Assembly (NCBI GenBank): GCA_017540585.1
Contig: JAFYAT010000089.1
Coordinates: 1 to 50,208, forward strand
Length of the DNA stretch: 50,208 nt
DNA from: Bacteroidaceae bacterium
GTDB lineage: Bacteria > Bacteroidota > Bacteroidia > Bacteroidales > Bacteroidaceae
Direction of reading: 5' to 3'
Position numbers and translations under genes: made by a program. Shown here in pieces: positions 41,710 through 50,208 of the stretch. A model generated the notes under the pieces. That model did not search any database and was not told the origin of the DNA. It saw nothing but the letters and a program-made list of their open reading frames with translations. The first letter of the stretch is position 1. Every line of letters begins with the position of its first letter.

Positions 41710-42801
41710 ATGTCATTACCAAATCAGGAAACTATATATATTATCACAGCATTTTGCGCAAGTCTCATATTCTCAGTTATTGGGACACCATTTATCATTG
41801 CAATGTGCAAGAAGAAAGGACTCTACGACATGCCAGATGCACGTAAAGTCCACAAATTCGCCATTCCTCGCCTTGGAGGTACACTTTTCATGCCATCAAT
41901 GTGTATAGGAATGGTTGCAGCTCTTACTGTACTCCACGGAGGTTTCAGTCATGAATTTACAGTCGCCATCTCCACGACAGCCATGGCAGCAGGAGGTCTA
42001 ACAATCTACCTCATCGGAATACTTGACGACCTCAAAGGCATGAAAGCAACTCACAAGTTTGTCGTGCAGTTTATAGTTGCATCATTATTTCCACTCTGTA
42101 ATCTCATGATAAATGACCTCCACGGTATATTCGGAATTCACATGATTCCATGCGTCGTGGCTTATCCACTCACGGTATTTGTCATACTTCTCATCGTCAA
42201 TGCCATGAACCTCATAGACGGTATTGACGGACTCGCATCAGGACTATCCATACTCATCCTATGGGCATTCACATTCCTGTATTCCGCACTCGGTTCACCG
42301 ATATTCACGATATTACCAGTCAGCCTTGCAGGAGCAGTAACAGGATTCTTCCTTTTCAACTACTTCGGCAAGATAAATGGGCATAAGATATTCATGGGCG
42401 ACTCTGGCAGTCTGTTCCTCGGCTACATCATATCCTACCTCGCCATCAAGTACCAGATGTCCAACTGGGACGTATTCGAATATCGCGAGAATTCATTCCT
42501 CATCTCATTTTCGCTTGTGATGCTCCCATGCTTCGACGTCATACGTGTAGCCATCGGCAGAAAGCTCCGTGGCAAACAGATGTTCGACCCAGACAAGACA
42601 CATATCCACCATCTCATAATGGCAACAGGACTAAGTATGCACCAGACATTGCTTGTCATCATCTGCACATTCATAGCCTTCTGCATCATCAACTATGGTC
42701 TCTTCATCTTCGGAGTAGGAATTACATACATCATCATCATAGATATCATCTCATACCTTCTTCTCACGTACTTTACCGTAACAATGAAAGAACAACTATA
42801 A
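41710..42801 (+). CDS. WecA/MraY-like polyprenyl-phosphate glycosyl-1-phosphate transferase
   Basis: 363 aa from the ATG at 41710 (MSLPNQETIYII); an upstream in-frame start at 41650 adds an unlikely polar leader. About ten membrane helices. Motifs: GLYDMPDARKVHKFAIPRLGG, ILDDLKGM, NAMNLIDGIDGLASG, FMGDSGSLFLG and KTHIHHLI, the WecA/TagO/WbpL signature. It moves GlcNAc-1-P or a related HexNAc-1-P onto undecaprenyl phosphate. With WcaJ nearby, the window has two lipid-linked sugar initiating enzymes. The substrate is not decidable here. Confidence 0.92.
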   Translation: MSLPNQETIYIITAFCASLIFSVIGTPFIIAMCKKKGLYDMPDARKVHKFAIPRLGGTLFMPSMCIGMVAALTVLHGGFSHEFTVAISTTAMAAGGLTIYLIGILDDLKGMKATHKFVVQFIVASLFPLCNLMINDLHGIFGIHMIPCVVAYPLTVFVILLIVNAMNLIDGIDGLASGLSILILWAFTFLYSALGSPIFTILPVSLAGAVTGFFLFNYFGKINGHKIFMGDSGSLFLGYIISYLAIKYQMSNWDVFEYRENSFLISFSLVMLPCFDVIRVAIGRKLRGKQMFDPDKTHIHHLIMATGLSMHQTLLVIICTFIAFCIINYGLFIFGVGITYIIIIDIISYLLLTYFTVTMKEQL

Positions 42802-42833
42802 AAGCAGTTGTATGTTATGATATATTAGAGAAC

Positions 42834-43331
42834 TTACAGGCTTACCTTCTGGTATGCCAGTCGTTCGTCCCCAGACAGCAAATATATTATTCCGCAGTAA
42901 GTGAAACCATGCTTCAGCAGGTTGTGCTGCATGATAGTATTGTCACGATGGGTGTCAACGCGTAAGTTCGTATCAATGGCATAGCAAAAGTCTATGATGT
43001 CACGGAAGATATTGTGCACATCAGGATAACTCGCAATACGATGAATGACGTGGTACGGAAGGATGTCGTCCGTCCACTCGCCCTGATATATCTTGGCGTA
43101 TGTAGGGTCAGGCGAAGGGATGAATGCAAAGTAGCCAACAATCTTTGTATCATCCACTACCACATAACCTACTTCATGCTCTATGTCGGACAATATAACA
43201 GACTCCGACGGATAGCCATCTACCCATTGATGCATATTGCCTGACGAACGCATTATGCCCTTGGCTGCCTCTATCACATGCATGATGTCAGCCACTTCTG
43301 AACTTATTGCCTTACGTATTATTCTATTCAT
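42834..43331 (-). CDS. GNAT family N-acetyltransferase
   Basis: 165 aa. IIRKAISSEVADIMHVIEAAKGIM at the N-terminus, a beta4 strand VGYVVVDDTKIVGYFAF and C-terminal NLRVDTHRDNTIMQHNLLKHGFTYCGII are the GNAT pattern, in the variant where the final motif binds the CoA pantetheine. The acceptor is unknown. Its start overlaps the end of the small membrane protein gene by 4 bp, so the two are coupled. The three minus-strand genes 44059-42834 form an operon. Confidence 0.85.
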   Translation of the reverse strand: MNRIIRKAISSEVADIMHVIEAAKGIMRSSGNMHQWVDGYPSESVILSDIEHEVGYVVVDDTKIVGYFAFIPSPDPTYAKIYQGEWTDDILPYHVIHRIASYPDVHNIFRDIIDFCYAIDTNLRVDTHRDNTIMQHNLLKHGFTYCGIIYLLSGDERLAYQKVSL

Positions 43332-43582
43332 GATTCACGACGATGTCTTATCCAGTTCTTTACTCTGTTATATCCATCCACTCCAAGGATGGTAAGTCCA
43401 CCATATTGGAAAGTTTTTGCAAGACCGAAAAACACGACCCAAAGTATTCCCTTAGTGGCTACGCTAATAGGAAGAAATGCCTGCGCAAACGACAATATAT
43501 AGAATGGTATGCAACAAAGCAGCACCACCACTCCAGTACGGAACGAGAGTCCCCTTAACCATGCAACAATATTTTTCATCAT
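43328..43582 (-). CDS. Small two-helix membrane protein
   Basis: 84 aa. Two hydrophobic helices (about 16-35, VVVLLCCIPFYILSFAQAFL, and about 42-65) and a basic C-terminal tail (VKNWIRHRRES). No family assigned. It is sandwiched between two acetyltransferase genes, 6 bp after one and overlapping the other by 4 bp. Confidence 0.75.
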   Translation of the reverse strand: MMKNIVAWLRGLSFRTGVVVLLCCIPFYILSFAQAFLPISVATKGILWVVFFGLAKTFQYGGLTILGVDGYNRVKNWIRHRRES

Positions 43583-43588
43583 GCGATT

Positions 43589-44059
43589 TTATTCATTATT
43601 CTTCACTGTCTCTGCCTTCCATGTCATCTTGATATGCTTGATACCGTCAAGCATAAAGGTGTCAGATGTCTGTATGAACCCAACCTTCTCATAAAACTCA
43701 CGTGCATACTCCTGTGCCTCTATGTCTATGAGACGAGCATGAAAATGTGCCTTTGCAGCCTCAATACCAGCAAGCATAATCTGCTTTCCATAACCCTTGC
43801 CACGCTCAGTTGTTATCACACGACCGATAGACACTTGATTCATGTGAGTTCCAGCAGGGCACACACGACAAAGAGCAACAACCTTATCTTCTACTGTAAG
43901 CCAGAGGTGTATAGCCTGCTGGTCGTCATAGTCGAGGTCCTGATAAGGACAGTTCTGCTCCACGACGAACACCTCCGCACGTATGCGCAGCAGTTCATAT
44001 AGCTCATCTTTCGTAAGCTCAAAGAATGTTTTCTTGTGAAGAACCAGATTTGATTTCAT
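43589..44059 (-). CDS. ElaA-like GNAT acetyltransferase
   Basis: 156 aa. LTKDELYELLRIRAEVFVVEQNCPYQDLDYDDQ at the start, IGRVITTERGKGYGKQIM (CoA-binding R/QxxGxG/A) and EFYEKVGFIQTSDTFMLDGIKHIKM match the ElaA branch of GNAT enzymes. The acceptor is not known to me. It is first in a three-gene operon; a candidate -7 box lies at 44090-44097. Confidence 0.88.
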   Translation of the reverse strand: MKSNLVLHKKTFFELTKDELYELLRIRAEVFVVEQNCPYQDLDYDDQQAIHLWLTVEDKVVALCRVCPAGTHMNQVSIGRVITTERGKGYGKQIMLAGIEAAKAHFHARLIDIEAQEYAREFYEKVGFIQTSDTFMLDGIKHIKMTWKAETVKNNE

Positions 44060-44089
44060 CTTTTGTATTTGTGTAGATTAATGTTGCTG

Positions 44090-44097
44090 CAAAGTTA
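44090..44097 (-). promoter_or_regulatory. Candidate -7 box for the ElaA operon
   Basis: TAACTTTG on the minus strand, 30 bases before the ATG at 44059. No good -33 TTTG is visible. Confidence 0.5.
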
Positions 44098-44194
44098 GTA
44101 ATTTTCTTTAATTTACGGAATTATCATTTCTGAAAAATCATCAACGGGCATCAATCGATTAAAAGCTGAGGACCTACGCCTCACGGGATGTGTC

Positions 44195-44269
44195 AAAAAA
44201 ATCCACGCTCCGTCAACAAAAAGTTGACGCTGCGTCAGATTTTAATTGACGGAGCGTGGACTATTTTTT
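44195..44269. terminator. Bidirectional nested hairpin
   Basis: TCCACGCTCCGTCAA (44202-44216) pairs perfectly with TTGACGGAGCGTGGA (44246-44260), and the loop holds a second palindrome TGACGC-T-GCGTCA. A T-run follows on the plus strand (44264-44269) and another on the minus strand (44200-44195). It insulates the ElaA promoter from the TonB-receptor operon. Confidence 0.75.
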
Positions 44270-44336
44270 CGATGTCTCGGAAAAGTAATTTCAAGGTTGA
44301 GAACTTTGTCTTCAAAGTTGCGCAACAGTTGACGAA

Positions 44337-44370
44337 AAGTTGAGAACTTTGACATCAAAGTTCTCAACTT
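44337..44370. repeat. 34-bp near-perfect palindrome
   Basis: AAGTTGAGAACTTTGA, CA, TCAAAGTTCTCAACTT: 16-bp arms without mismatch. A related half unit (GGTTGAGAACTTTG) followed by GTTGCGCAA occurs at about 44294-44325, and GTTGCGCAA recurs at about 44381. It lies between the bidirectional hairpin and the operon terminator. Confidence 0.85.
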
Positions 44371-44495
44371 TGGGTATGAAGTTGCGCAAGCACTTTTTTA
44401 CACCTTCTTACCATATTACGTTTACATGATTCCCAAATGCGTTAAACGCACATGTCCGAACGGTGTACGACCAGTATTCAAGCAATATTTGGACA

Positions 44496-44532
44496 AGAAA
44501 AAAAGAGAGACAATGCCTCGTGACATTGCCTC
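44496..44532 (-). terminator. Intrinsic terminator of the TonB-receptor operon
   Basis: On the minus strand GAGGCAATG pairs with CATTGTCTC (one G-U pair, 8-base loop), followed by TCTTTTTTTC. It is 24 bases past the stop codon at 44556. Confidence 0.88.
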
Positions 44533-44555
44533 CCCATATTAAATATTGATGAAGA

Positions 44556-46088
44556 TTATTCCTTTGACACTTCTTCTATCTTGATGAACTGACCTACAAT
44601 CTGATTAGCACCTTTGTATGAATTCTTGTAAGCAAGGATAGTAATCTTGTCACCTTCCTTAACGCCTGTTGCAGCAAAGTTCTTAGTCTTACCATTAAGA
44701 GCATCAGCTACGCCATAAACATAAATCTCACCTGTTTCGTCCTTGAGACCAAAGTTTCCGAAAGTTTGAAGATCCCACTTGACGTTCTCACCTTCCATGT
44801 GGAATACAGTTCCTGTTACAAGATAGTAAACAGTCTTGTTATCTTCGAGAGTATGAAGTTCTGCAATTGTCTTAACCTCATGTTCGATCTTCTCAACAAC
44901 TACGGCATTCTTCATTTGAGGAGCATTATTAAAAGAAGCCTTTACGCTCTGGAGAACGACCTCATCACCTACCTTGTAGTTGTCAGCGTTCCAATCAGCA
45001 ATACCATATACATAAACTTCGCCAGTTCCATCATTGATGTAGAGGTTGCCATACTTAGTGTTTGCAATCTTTGTGATGACACCACGAACCTTGTACTGTG
45101 TAAGACCGTCAGCCTGTGCATTGAACTCCTTACAATTTGCAGTAACAATTCCACCCTTCTGGCTGATTTCTGCCTTTGAGCTGTAAACTATACCCTTGTC
45201 GTCTGTAGTGTTGAACTCAACAGTAAAGGCACGGTCACCACCTTCGTTCTTGGCTACGTTGAATGTATAAACGCTCTGTGTTCCCTTTGTTGAGATTGAA
45301 CGTACAGAGAGGATTGATTCATTGGCAGCAGATGCAGTATAGTCAACGCCGTTGCCCTTGCAAGTGAGGAATACAGTTACCTTACCACCATCAGCAGGTA
45401 CAACGTCAGACTTCTCGTCGTTTACATATACAGAATCAACCTTTACGAGTGACTTGATGCGTTCCAAAACACTTACGTTTACCATCTCCATTATTTTTCC
45501 GGAGGCTGATTCGTAGATTTTGGCAGGTCCTTCAACCATTACAATATCACCAACCTCGATGCCAAGACTCTTGAAGTTCTTTGTACCACCAGATGCATCA
45601 AGTGTACCATAGATGTAAAGGTCGCCAGTACCATCATTGATGTACCAGTTACCATACTCTGTATTAGCAATGCTTGTACATATACCCTTGACACGTACAG
45701 TCTTTCCTGCACCATTAGCATTTACGTCTGCACAAGTAGAGATTGGAAGTTCAACCTTGCCGTATGACTGCATTACCTTAATAAGCTGTGAGTCACCAGC
45801 ACACATGAGCTTGAGTGTTGCCTCACGAGTTGAAGGTGTTGCCTCAGCAGAGAACTTGATAGAGTCATTCGTTGCATTGATTGTTGTCTTGAGCCATGCT
45901 GGAACGTCCTTGAGTGTCCATTCAGACTTTGCATCAACAGCAATAGATGCTTCACCACCCTCAACTGGGAGAGAAACGATAGACTGCGAAACACGGACAG
46001 AATCGAGGTATGTAGCCTCATCTTCCTTACAGCCTGTGAGTATTGTAAGTCCAGCCAAGAGTGCTGGGATTATATTTCTAAGTTTCAT
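44556..46088 (-). CDS. BACON / OB-fold surface lipoprotein
   Basis: 510 aa. Lipobox LTGC at about residue 20 (MKLRNIIPALLAGLTILTGC). A BACON domain follows (about 35-110: SLPVEGGEASIAVDAKSEW...), then three OB-fold-like modules of the DUF5689 type. Their GNWYINDGTGDLYIYG, GNLYINDGTGEVYVYG and GNFGLKDETGEIYVYG cores are clearly related. A second BACON-like module (about 215-310) separates the first and second. Such lipoproteins sit on the outer face and accompany TonB receptors. The stop of the receptor gene is 21 bp upstream, so both share one transcript. Ligand unknown: not a SusD homologue. Confidence 0.85.
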   Translation of the reverse strand: MKLRNIIPALLAGLTILTGCKEDEATYLDSVRVSQSIVSLPVEGGEASIAVDAKSEWTLKDVPAWLKTTINATNDSIKFSAEATPSTREATLKLMCAGDSQLIKVMQSYGKVELPISTCADVNANGAGKTVRVKGICTSIANTEYGNWYINDGTGDLYIYGTLDASGGTKNFKSLGIEVGDIVMVEGPAKIYESASGKIMEMVNVSVLERIKSLVKVDSVYVNDEKSDVVPADGGKVTVFLTCKGNGVDYTASAANESILSVRSISTKGTQSVYTFNVAKNEGGDRAFTVEFNTTDDKGIVYSSKAEISQKGGIVTANCKEFNAQADGLTQYKVRGVITKIANTKYGNLYINDGTGEVYVYGIADWNADNYKVGDEVVLQSVKASFNNAPQMKNAVVVEKIEHEVKTIAELHTLEDNKTVYYLVTGTVFHMEGENVKWDLQTFGNFGLKDETGEIYVYGVADALNGKTKNFAATGVKEGDKITILAYKNSYKGANQIVGQFIKIEEVSKE

Positions 46089-46109
46089 AATTTGTCTCTA
46101 CTAAGTTGT

Positions 46110-49100
46110 TTAATTAAACATATACTTAATACCGATAGAAGCATACCAGCACTGACCGATAGTATGGCTTGGCACGAATGTCTTCACGCTACCATTTATT
46201 GATTCAGGAGTAGAATAAGTAGCGAAGCCATCCTTATCCATTGTTTCAAACTTGAGGATGCGCGCCTCTGTTCCAATCTGTGGGTTGAGGTACTTCTGTA
46301 CACCCCAGCTTGAGTTGAAGAAGTTCATCACGTTCTTCATGTCGAAACTCAACTGGAGAGTGTTCTTAACCTTACCTGTCTGGAGAACGAAGTCGTGCTT
46401 GTAGCTGAAGTCAACACGGTGTACCCATGGAGAGTAAACGCTGTATGCCTCAGCATATTCACCCTGATGAGATGAGAGATAGTCGTTGTTATGAACGTAA
46501 GCCATGAAACGTTCCTCGTTGTTTGTTACACGCTTGCCATCCTCGTATTTCTCATAGAAGCGGAACTGCTTGTTTGCAACCTCCTCATCAGTTGGGATGT
46601 AGAGAGCGTCATAGTTGTAACCGTCGCCGTTCATATCGTTAACCAACATGTAAGAGTAGTTGTAACCACCTCTCCAGCCTTCATAGATGAAGCTATAGTG
46701 GTTGTTGCTCTTGTCATGGAGTGTAAGAGATGCGATAAGACGGTCAGGAGTTGTGTTGATAGCGTTGTGAAGCTTGATGTTGTTAGGACCTTCAACTGTA
46801 GGAACGTATGTGAATGCTGACTCAGCATTTGAACCTGGCATACTTGTGATTTCCTTGTAGCCCTGACGAGTATATGCTGCCATGAATGACATCCAATCGA
46901 ATGGACGACCTGTTACTGTGATGTTAGCTGACCATCCGTAACCCTTACCTGTGTTAGTAAGAACGAATGCGCTTGTCTTGCCACCACGGAAATTCTCAGG
47001 ATATACAGGACGGTTGTCAGCACCATTGAGACGAGTGAAACCACCTACCTCTGGGATACTGAGGTCAGAGATGCAAGCTGCATTGACTGTCTTGTTGAAG
47101 ATTCCTTCTACAGATACTGTGAGTGGGAATGAAACAGGGAGGTTGTAGTCAACACCGAGAGTTGTCTTCCATACCTGTGGCATCTTGAAGTCACGGTCAA
47201 CTGTGTTGATAGTTGATTGCGTTGTACCTTGCTCTGGAGTGATAGTTGCAGGGAACTTCTGGAAGCTACCATCTGGAAGCTGCTTACTCAGGTTATCTGT
47301 GCTTGTAATCTTGTCCTTCAAGGCATCCTTGTCTGCGATAAGACCACCTGCAAACTGGTTCATGTCTGCATTTTTCTTGTTGAGTACAGCAGAGCTCTGA
47401 ATCATACCGCTGTTCTGTGGCATGTTAGTGAAGAACACGAGTGGAGAGTGACCTGCGAAGAGACCTGTACCTCCACGAACCTTAAGGCTGTGGTCACCGA
47501 ATACGTCCCAAGAGAATCCAACACGTGGAGAAACTGTGATGGCGTTGTATGGCCACTTACCTGTATCGAGATGCTGTCCGTTGTAGTCAAGTGCAAGGAT
47601 AGCATTGTTTGTCATGAGGTCACAGTTGTTGAAGAATGTACCGTCAAGACGGAGACCGAGAGTAAGCTTGAGCTTGTCGTTTACGTTCCAGTCATCCTGG
47701 AGGTAGATGCCACCTTTATTAAAACGTACTCGTGATGCTGGACTTGACTCACCATTGTAACCGTATGTAAGAGCAACGATTTCTGGAGCAGCACCAGCGA
47801 TGAAGTCATCAACGCTTGCATAGCGGTAGTAACCTGTACCATTACGCATGTACTGGTTGTCTGCCATCTGGTACTCGTAAGTGAGACCTCCAGTGAGCTT
47901 GTGAGCGTCGAGGTAGTATGTAACCTCATCCTTGATGTTCACTACGTCGTTGTGAACTGCATTATGATAAGTGAAAAGCTCGTAGCCGAGAGAAATGTAG
48001 TTTGCTGTATTGCCAGTTCCGTCAAGGATATCAACGAATGGGAATTCGCTTGAATCAGTATATCGAACATCTGCGATATTAGAATAAGTAGCGAGGAACT
48101 GGTTAGAGAGTTTGTCGTTTATACGGCTGTTGAGGTCAACAGACCAAGTATAAACCTTGTTATCCATAGCATACATAGAGTTAGCATAAGACATCGCCTT
48201 CACACCCATACGGTCATAGGCCGAACGTGTACCACCGTCCATAGATGTACGGTTTGGAGCATTCCAAGCACGGTTCTTAGTGAAGTTGTAACGAACAGCA
48301 AGTTTGTGCATATCGTTGATGTTCCAGTCAATACGACCAAGGAACTTGTAGTTGCTCTCATCAGCAGGGAATGAAGAGAAAGAACCTGTGTCGTAACGGT
48401 ATTTGTTCAACACATGATCTGAAACCCTCTGAAGGTCTTCCTCTGTTGCATGTGAGATATAATCTTCTGCATTTTCCTTTCCATCCTTAGATGCTCTCCA
48501 ACGGTTAACGACTGTAGGAATCTTAGACATTTCACCGTTTACAAAGAAGAACAACTTATTCTTGATTATAGGACCGCCGAAAGTGAAGCCGTATGTTGTC
48601 TTACGGTCCTTCTCACGTGCACCTGTGATAGCCTCGCCATCAACAGCGTCACCACGCATCTGTTCGTTCTTGTGATAAACGAAGGCAGAACCCTTGAATG
48701 TGTTAGTACCTGACTTAGTGATTGCGTTTACGCCACCACCGATGAAGTTTGTCTGGCGAACGTCGAATGGAGAGATAACAACCTGAAGTTCCTCAATAGC
48801 ATCGATTGAGATAGGACTTCCACCACCAGGGAGGTTAGATGAGAGACCAAAGTTGTTGTTGAAACTTGCACCATCAACCGTGAAGTTGGCAGTACGTCCG
48901 TCAGCACCTGCAAAGGTCATACCGTTTCCGCCATAAGGAGAGAGACGAGTGATGTCCGTAATGCTACGGTTGACAGTTGGAGTTGCGAGAATCTGTGCAT
49001 TTGAGATGTTGGTTGAAGCACCAGTCTTCTCGTAAGCGAACTTGCTGGCAGAACCAGTCACGATGACATTGCTGAGCTGTTTAGTATCCTCTGCCATAGA

Positions 49101-49415
49101 AGTGTTGAGACGATAAGTCTCACCCAACTGGAGAGTGATGTCCTTAACCACCTTGGTCTTGAAACCAATGTAGTTAATCTGTACCTCGTAAGGACCACCC
49201 ACACGCATACCGTTGATGGTGAACTGTCCCTTTGAGTTAGTAACTGCCTTGTAATGTGTGCCCGAAGGAGTGTGAGTCGCCTCGACAATAGCACCAATTA
49301 CGTCATCTTTGCCATCGGTAACCTTACCGCTCATACCTGAGGTTGTCACCTGTGCCATTACTGTTGTTACGCACAACAATAAGAAAGCAGCAAAAAGAGA
49401 AATTCTTTTCTGCAT
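46110..49415 (-). CDS. Oar-like TonB-dependent outer-membrane receptor
   Basis: 1101 aa. Signal peptide 1-21 (cleavage near VMAQ). A carboxypeptidase-regulatory-like Ig domain (about 26-105: GMSGKVTDGKDDVIGAIVEA), a plug domain (about 115-240: NVIVTGSASKF, RLSPYGGNGMTFAGADGR, PFDVRQTNFIGGGVNAITKSG) and a 22-strand barrel follow. The GTNTFKGSAFVYHKNEQMRG segment and overall layout match Oar-type receptors rather than SusC. The substrate is unknown; Oar relatives import peptides or export signals. The partner lipoprotein follows 21 bp downstream. Confidence 0.92.
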   Translation of the reverse strand: MQKRISLFAAFLLLCVTTVMAQVTTSGMSGKVTDGKDDVIGAIVEATHTPSGTHYKAVTNSKGQFTINGMRVGGPYEVQINYIGFKTKVVKDITLQLGETYRLNTSMAEDTKQLSNVIVTGSASKFAYEKTGASTNISNAQILATPTVNRSITDITRLSPYGGNGMTFAGADGRTANFTVDGASFNNNFGLSSNLPGGGSPISIDAIEELQVVISPFDVRQTNFIGGGVNAITKSGTNTFKGSAFVYHKNEQMRGDAVDGEAITGAREKDRKTTYGFTFGGPIIKNKLFFFVNGEMSKIPTVVNRWRASKDGKENAEDYISHATEEDLQRVSDHVLNKYRYDTGSFSSFPADESNYKFLGRIDWNINDMHKLAVRYNFTKNRAWNAPNRTSMDGGTRSAYDRMGVKAMSYANSMYAMDNKVYTWSVDLNSRINDKLSNQFLATYSNIADVRYTDSSEFPFVDILDGTGNTANYISLGYELFTYHNAVHNDVVNIKDEVTYYLDAHKLTGGLTYEYQMADNQYMRNGTGYYRYASVDDFIAGAAPEIVALTYGYNGESSPASRVRFNKGGIYLQDDWNVNDKLKLTLGLRLDGTFFNNCDLMTNNAILALDYNGQHLDTGKWPYNAITVSPRVGFSWDVFGDHSLKVRGGTGLFAGHSPLVFFTNMPQNSGMIQSSAVLNKKNADMNQFAGGLIADKDALKDKITSTDNLSKQLPDGSFQKFPATITPEQGTTQSTINTVDRDFKMPQVWKTTLGVDYNLPVSFPLTVSVEGIFNKTVNAACISDLSIPEVGGFTRLNGADNRPVYPENFRGGKTSAFVLTNTGKGYGWSANITVTGRPFDWMSFMAAYTRQGYKEITSMPGSNAESAFTYVPTVEGPNNIKLHNAINTTPDRLIASLTLHDKSNNHYSFIYEGWRGGYNYSYMLVNDMNGDGYNYDALYIPTDEEVANKQFRFYEKYEDGKRVTNNEERFMAYVHNNDYLSSHQGEYAEAYSVYSPWVHRVDFSYKHDFVLQTGKVKNTLQLSFDMKNVMNFFNSSWGVQKYLNPQIGTEARILKFETMDKDGFATYSTPESINGSVKTFVPSHTIGQCWYASIGIKYMFN

Positions 49416-49696
49416 AATCTTCTTTTGGAATAAAGGTTATATAAAAATGTTTGAAAAAATGTTGTTTTTTATCCTTGTCATACGAGTTCCACAAAGCCTT
49501 ACGACATTCATGTTCACGTATCACGAGTTCGTTGATGTAGTTATTACGTTCTTATTCCCATATTGAGGTCATAACCTTTTTTACCTCTTGCGCCTCCAGA
49601 CATCCATTATGCTTTATCAACGATACAAGAATCAGCTCTTGTACTATAGATAAAGACTCACGGAGGCTCTTAAAATTGTAAATCCCAAATGCGATG
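49416..49696. other. Long leader region of the receptor gene
   Basis: About 280 bases separate the candidate -7 box (49697-49704, minus strand) from the ATG. No open frame with recognisable features and no riboswitch I can name is seen, but the length suggests post-transcriptional control. Confidence 0.4.
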
Positions 49697-49704
49697 CAAA
49701 GGTA
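49697..49704 (-). promoter_or_regulatory. Candidate -7 box for the TonB-receptor operon
   Basis: TACCTTTG on the minus strand, a good -7 match, with no clear -33 TTTG at 19-21 bases. It gives a leader of about 275 bases. Confidence 0.5.
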
Positions 49705-49954
49705 CAAAGAAGAAAGTTAATATTTGTTATATAGTGTAAAAAATATTGAATCGAATGCAATAATTTCGATTTTATATCTGTTTTTATGACTTTCTATCTA
49801 ATAAGAAATCAAAAGCGTGCCATTTATTACCCTATCACTATCGTTTTATATATAACAATGCACATTTTTCGCAATTATTTTCCATCTGAATCTTTATAGT
49901 TTTCTTCAAAAAATTAAAAATAATTAAAAAACATGAAAAATATTCCAATTATCC

Positions 49955-49985
49955 TTTGTCATCTCGCATAAAAGCCCTACATTTG
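49955..49985 (+). promoter_or_regulatory. Promoter of a short transcript at the right edge
   Basis: TTTG (49955-49958), 19 bases, TACATTTG (49978-49985): consensus layout, with RNA start near 49991. Confidence 0.8.
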
Positions 49986-49990
49986 CAACG

Positions 49991-50053
49991 TGTTTTTCAT
50001 AGTATTAGATTTAAGGTTAACAAAAGGGTGGGACACGGCGGTGTCCCTTTTTT
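49991..50053 (+). ncRNA. Short transcript ending in an intrinsic terminator
   Basis: From the predicted start, about 40 bases lead to GGGACAC-GGCG-GTGTCCC (50030-50047) and six Ts (50048-50053). No start codon with an open frame lies in it. It is either a small RNA of about 60 bases or an attenuated leader of a gene beyond the window. Confidence 0.6.
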
Positions 50054-50208
50054 ATTTTAAACATTTTGGTTCTACAAAAAAGAGTGTGGGTGATGATTTT
50101 TCTCTACCACGAACCTTTAGCTCGGCGTAGCCAATTACACGAATGAACACGAACTTTCAAATCCTCTTGTTTCATTACACTAAGACAACATGTGTTGTCA
50201 ACGAATAA
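50054..50208. other. Right edge, no gene seen
   Basis: Contains GAACCTTTAGCTCGGCGTAG (about 50110-50129), nearly the same as GAACCTTTAGCTCGACGGAG at about 26950-26969, a third small dispersed repeat. Nothing else is recognised. Confidence 0.5.

Noticed and set aside
46110-49415. SusC/SusD pair for polysaccharide uptake
   Set aside because: The receptor has Oar-type features and its partner is a BACON/OB-fold lipoprotein without SusD helical (TPR-like) character.

Overview
The window is a chromosomal segment from a Bacteroidales bacterium, most likely a Prevotella-type gut or rumen fibre degrader. Three things point there. Promoters follow the Bacteroidetes pattern (TTTG, 19-20 bases, TAnnTTTG). 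The gene families are typical of the group: BACON/OB-fold lipoprotein, Oar-like TonB receptor, Wzi-type capsule protein, secreted multi-domain glycosidases with a short conserved C-terminal tail. Shine-Dalgarno sequences are weak or absent. No database could be searched, so names rest on motifs and domain architecture.

Layout. 1-1018: gene-free, repeat-rich. 1019-11253 (+): four secreted glycosidases in a row (GH43-CBM6, GH43 arabinanase-like, beta-helix-GH10 xylanase, GH2-F5/8C beta-galactosidase-like), reading as a hemicellulose (arabinoxylan/arabinogalactan) operon without SusC/SusD. 11050-11360 is repeated at 23476-23786 (311 bp, 6 mismatches, no gaps), so the DNA between looks like an island of about 12 kb. 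The island holds a 5'-truncated ATPase-type regulator, an orphan 5S rRNA gene and a minus-strand signalling operon (22839 to 13394): LytTR regulator, FHA/zinc-ribbon membrane protein, acidic membrane protein with Ca-binding-like loops, exported caspase-fold protease, zinc-ribbon/FHA protein, PP2C phosphatase, unknown protein, transmembrane Ser/Thr kinase with an exported lectin-like sensor, DUF2971 protein and a second near-identical kinase. An acidic-acidic-Thr-x-hydrophobic motif recurs in both kinases, the FHA protein and the membrane protein, suggesting a phosphothreonine-FHA circuit. This is the most unusual system in the window.

23787-27000 is an accessory zone: an AbiF-type HEPN protein preceded by its own promoter and a tiny terminator-ended RNA, a YafQ-type toxin-antitoxin pair, structured repeats and a truncated RhuM gene. 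27024-32000 carries a membrane-anchored CbbX-like AAA+ ATPase, an outer-membrane barrel protein, a tandem palindrome array, a ProX/YbaK editing protein, a CNNM/CBS transporter and a HAD phosphatase.

32126-42801 mixes envelope polysaccharide functions (BY-kinase Wzc with a stop codon inside its tyrosine tail, a WcaJ-type initiating transferase, Wzi-like protein, WecA/MraY-like transferase) with cell housekeeping (coiled-coil protein, ZapA, RNase Y). 42834-44059 (-) has two GNAT acetyltransferases and a small membrane protein. 44556-49415 (-) is an Oar-like TonB receptor plus a BACON/OB-fold lipoprotein ended by a clear terminator. The right edge has a second short promoter-to-terminator transcript (49991-50053).
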